NCBI GenBank assembly: GCA_021732805.1
Contig: JAKFUJ010000009.1
Span: 1-5,981, forward strand
DNA from: Betaproteobacteria bacterium
Lineage (GTDB): Bacteria > Pseudomonadota > Gammaproteobacteria > Burkholderiales > SG8-41
DNA length: 5,981 nucleotides
Direction of reading: 5' to 3'
The notes under the pieces were generated by a model. That model did no database searches. It was given only the letters and a program-made list of their open reading frames with translations, and had not been told where the DNA came from. This document shows, in pieces, positions 4,579 to 5,981 of this stretch (positions within the stretch are counted from its first letter, which is position 1; every line of letters begins with the position of its first letter). A program made the translations under genes and the position numbers.

Positions 4579-5195
4579 TGTCCGGTTCATACACGCCGGA
4601 CAAGCCCTGGTCGGAAGCCTGCGAACGCAACCGGCTGCCGATACTCGAAGTGCTGCGCAGTGCATTTGCCGGATCAACTCGGGTGCTCGAGATCGGTTCC
4701 GGCACCGGTCAGCACGCGGTATTTTTCACGCAAGCCCTGCCGCATCTGGCCTGGCAGCCCACTGACCGGGCGGAACATCTGCCGGGCATCGCCGCTTGGC
4801 GCGATGAAATCAATCTGCCCAATCTGTGTGCGCCGATGGAACTGGATGTCGATGCCGCGTTGTGGCCGGTTGCGCAATGCGATGCCGTGTTCAGTGCCAA
4901 TACCCTGCACATCATGTCGTGGGCTTCGGTGGAGAATTTTTTCCGTGGTGTCGGGCGCCTGTTGATGCCGGGCGGTGTGCTCGCGGTTTACGGGCCGTTC
5001 AGTTACGGCGGACGGCATACCGCAGAATCCAATACCCGGTTCGATGCTTTTCTGCGGGCGCGTGACGCGCTGAGCGGCATCCGCGACTTTGATGCGGTAT
5101 GCGCACTGGCAGATGGTTGCGGACTGGTGTTTTGCGACGATCATGCCTTGCCTGCCAACAACCGCGTGATGGTCTGGCGGCGCAACAGCGGATGA
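4578..5195 (+). CDS. DUF938 SAM-dependent methyltransferase-like protein
   Basis: This 205-residue protein has a Rossmann-type methyltransferase fold. SAM-binding motif I is VLEIGSGTGQHA (36-47). An acidic strand end (MELDVD) and the segment DAVFSANTLHIMSWASVENFF follow, then LLMPGGVLAVYGPF. The N-terminal YTPDKPWSEACERNRLPIL and the ESNTRFDAFLRARD stretch are hallmarks of DUF938, the family that includes animal METTL26. The substrate of the family is not known. The start overlaps the patatin stop by one base (taatg at 4576-4580), so it is the last gene of the nudL-patatin-DUF938 operon. Homology to the family is strong; methyl transfer is inferred from the fold. Confidence 0.92.
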   Translation: MSGSYTPDKPWSEACERNRLPILEVLRSAFAGSTRVLEIGSGTGQHAVFFTQALPHLAWQPTDRAEHLPGIAAWRDEINLPNLCAPMELDVDAALWPVAQCDAVFSANTLHIMSWASVENFFRGVGRLLMPGGVLAVYGPFSYGGRHTAESNTRFDAFLRARDALSGIRDFDAVCALADGCGLVFCDDHALPANNRVMVWRRNSG

Positions 5196-5200
5196 TGCGG

Positions 5201-5228
5201 TTGCCAGTAAGCGGATTACTGGTATAAA
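5201..5228 (+). promoter_or_regulatory. Predicted promoter of the greB-like gene with palindrome in its spacer
   Basis: The -35 box TTGCCA (5201-5206) and the -10 box TATAAA (5223-5228) are separated by 16 bases. A perfect palindrome, ccagtaa-N5-ttactgg (5204-5222), fills the spacer and touches both boxes. This is the position of a repressor or activator operator. It begins 6 bases after the DUF938 stop, so it could also fold in the upstream operon's RNA, but no T tract follows and it is not a good terminator. Transcription would start near 5235. Confidence 0.6.
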
Positions 5229-5267
5229 AGGAAAAAGATAAAGGGAAAAAGCGAAAAGCGGGGGAAA
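5226..5267 (+). other. Purine-rich leader of the greB-like transcript
   Basis: Positions 5226-5267 contain only three pyrimidines (5239, 5252, 5259). With the promoter above, this forms most of an untranslated leader of roughly 85 bases. It holds several Shine-Dalgarno-like runs (AAGG, AAGGG) far from any start codon. No known riboswitch pattern was recognised. Confidence 0.4.
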
Positions 5268-5321
5268 CCGGGGCATTGTGCCGGGTGCCGTCGCAGCATG
5301 GTCAATTTTCAGGAATCCGCA

Positions 5322-5831
5322 ATGAGTCGGGCATTTGTCAAAGAAAATGATGACGATTTGGGCGCGGGCGAATTGCCCGAGCGGCCGGTGCCTGCGCACG
5401 TGAATTATGTGACCACGACGGGGCTGGAGCAGTTGCGCGCACGTGCGCGCGAACTGGCCGACCAGCATGAGCAGCTGAAGGCGATCGCTGCAGATGACTC
5501 CGAAGCCAAACGCAAGCTGCGCGAAGTCGAGCGCGACCAGCGTTATGTCAATGCCCAGCTCGAGCGCGCCGAACCGGTTGATGCGTCGAAGCAGCCGCAG
5601 GGCGAAGTGCGTTTCGGCGCCACCGTGGAGGTCGAGGATGGTGATGGCGTCATTCAGGAATTCAGCATCGTCGGCGACGATGAGGCGGATGTCGCCGCCG
5701 GCAAGATCAGTTGGGGTTCGCCGCTGGCGCGGTCGATGCTTGGTGCAAAAACCGGTGATGTTGTGAAATGGCAACGGCCTGCCGGCGTGACCGAGGTCGA
5801 AATCGTAGCCATCCGTTACCTGGGACAGTAA
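5322..5831 (+). CDS. greB: GreB-like transcript cleavage/elongation factor (GreA/GreB family)
   Basis: This 169-residue protein begins MSRAFVKENDDD, a start typical of GreB-type proteins, with AGGA 7 bases before the ATG. An in-frame ATG at 5298 would add MVNFQESA but lacks a ribosome site. After a linker (PERPVPAHVNYVT) comes an antiparallel coiled coil at about 34-85 with tip D58-D59-S60-E61, then the C-terminal FKBP-like domain from about 95 (VRFGATVEVEDGDGV, WGSPLARSMLGAKTGD). Gre factors insert the coiled coil into the RNA polymerase channel and use acidic tip residues to promote cleavage of backtracked RNA. The tip matches the D-x-S-E spacing of E. coli GreB, but each helix is about one heptad shorter. 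It belongs to a divergent GreA/GreB-like subgroup, so the cleavage activity is uncertain. It has its own promoter. Confidence 0.8.
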   Translation: MSRAFVKENDDDLGAGELPERPVPAHVNYVTTTGLEQLRARARELADQHEQLKAIAADDSEAKRKLREVERDQRYVNAQLERAEPVDASKQPQGEVRFGATVEVEDGDGVIQEFSIVGDDEADVAAGKISWGSPLARSMLGAKTGDVVKWQRPAGVTEVEIVAIRYLGQ

Positions 5832-5879
5832 ACTGTAAGTAATTGTTTTAATTAACTATTTTATTGTGGGCGCGGACGC
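5832..5879 (+). promoter_or_regulatory. Short AT-rich gap before the CobD/CbiB-like gene
   Basis: This 48-base gap has an AT-rich near-palindrome, agtaattgttttaattaact (5838-5857), in otherwise GC-rich surroundings. It may carry a promoter for the next gene or a weak stop for greB. A -10-like TATTTT is present but the -35 is poor, so the role is open. Confidence 0.3.
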
Positions 5880-5981
5880 ATGAAATTCCTGGCACTGGCA
5901 TTCGCCTTACTCCTTGAACAGGCATGGCCGCTACGCCGCGGCAACGCACTGTACGCCGCGTTTGAACAGTACGCCGATTTT
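5880..5981 (+). CDS. CobD/CbiB-like membrane protein, N-terminus only (cut by window edge)
   Basis: 34 codons are open to the window edge: MKFLALAFALLLEQAWPLRR, then GNALYAAFEQYADF. The first hydrophobic helix, followed by LEQ and a basic stretch, resembles the start of CobD/CbiB-family membrane proteins found in betaproteobacteria. True CbiB makes adenosylcobinamide phosphate in cobalamin synthesis, but many family members of this short-start type have no proven role. The ribosome site before the ATG is weak. With only the N-terminus visible the family call is tentative. Confidence 0.55.
   Translation, partial: MKFLALAFALLLEQAWPLRRGNALYAAFEQYADF

Noticed and set aside
5204..5222. Palindrome as a terminator of the upstream operon
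   Set aside because: It is followed by TATAAAAGG rather than a T tract, and its fit between promoter boxes explains it better.
4674..5774. Long minus-strand open frame of 366 codons opposite DUF938 and greB
   Set aside because: It overlaps two well-supported genes, crosses their intergenic region and has no recognisable domain. High GC content makes long antisense frames common.

Overview
The window looks like a piece of a GC-rich proteobacterial chromosome, most likely a betaproteobacterium. This is an inference from gene content: a CoA-pyrophosphatase-type Nudix enzyme, a patatin, a DUF938 methyltransferase, a divergent GreB-like factor and the start of a CobD/CbiB-like membrane protein. 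I cannot name a genus. The DNA falls into two parts. The left part, about 1-1660, has mixed, partly AT-rich composition and accessory genes. The right part, about 1774-5981, is uniformly GC-rich with closely packed housekeeping-type genes.

Left part, all on the minus strand. A higB-higA toxin-antitoxin pair (1604 down to 933) is followed by an AT-rich gap, then an attI-like site (about 750-691). Next comes a complete 450-bp integron gene cassette (692 down to 243) carrying a glyoxalase/VOC-family protein and ending in a well-formed attC hairpin. The 10-bp arm after the VOC stop codon is the exact reverse complement of the 10 bp at the other end of the cassette, which is the signature of attC recombination. 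A second cassette appears to begin at 242. It carries the start of a MarR-family regulator that runs off the left edge and has its own promoter and operator-like inverted repeat. No integrase gene is visible, so this looks like an integron array that has lost its integrase or is separated from it.

Right part, mostly plus strand. A MOSC-domain protein (1774-2283) converges on a small secreted protein (2599 down to 2348) whose signal-peptide coding region is broken by one in-frame TAG. A strong GC hairpin of repeat-family type lies between their 3' ends. A probable operon follows: Nudix CoA pyrophosphatase, patatin-like phospholipase and a DUF938 methyltransferase, with a 26-bp gap and then a 1-base stop/start overlap. 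A greB-like gene follows with its own promoter, in which a perfect palindrome fills the spacer between -35 and -10. The first 34 codons of a CobD/CbiB-like membrane protein reach the right edge.

The points most worth attention are the integrase-less attI-like site plus cassette array, the leaderless self-controlled look of the marR gene, the HigB gene whose usual start codon is ATC, the amber-interrupted secreted protein, and the greB promoter palindrome with its shortened coiled-coil product.
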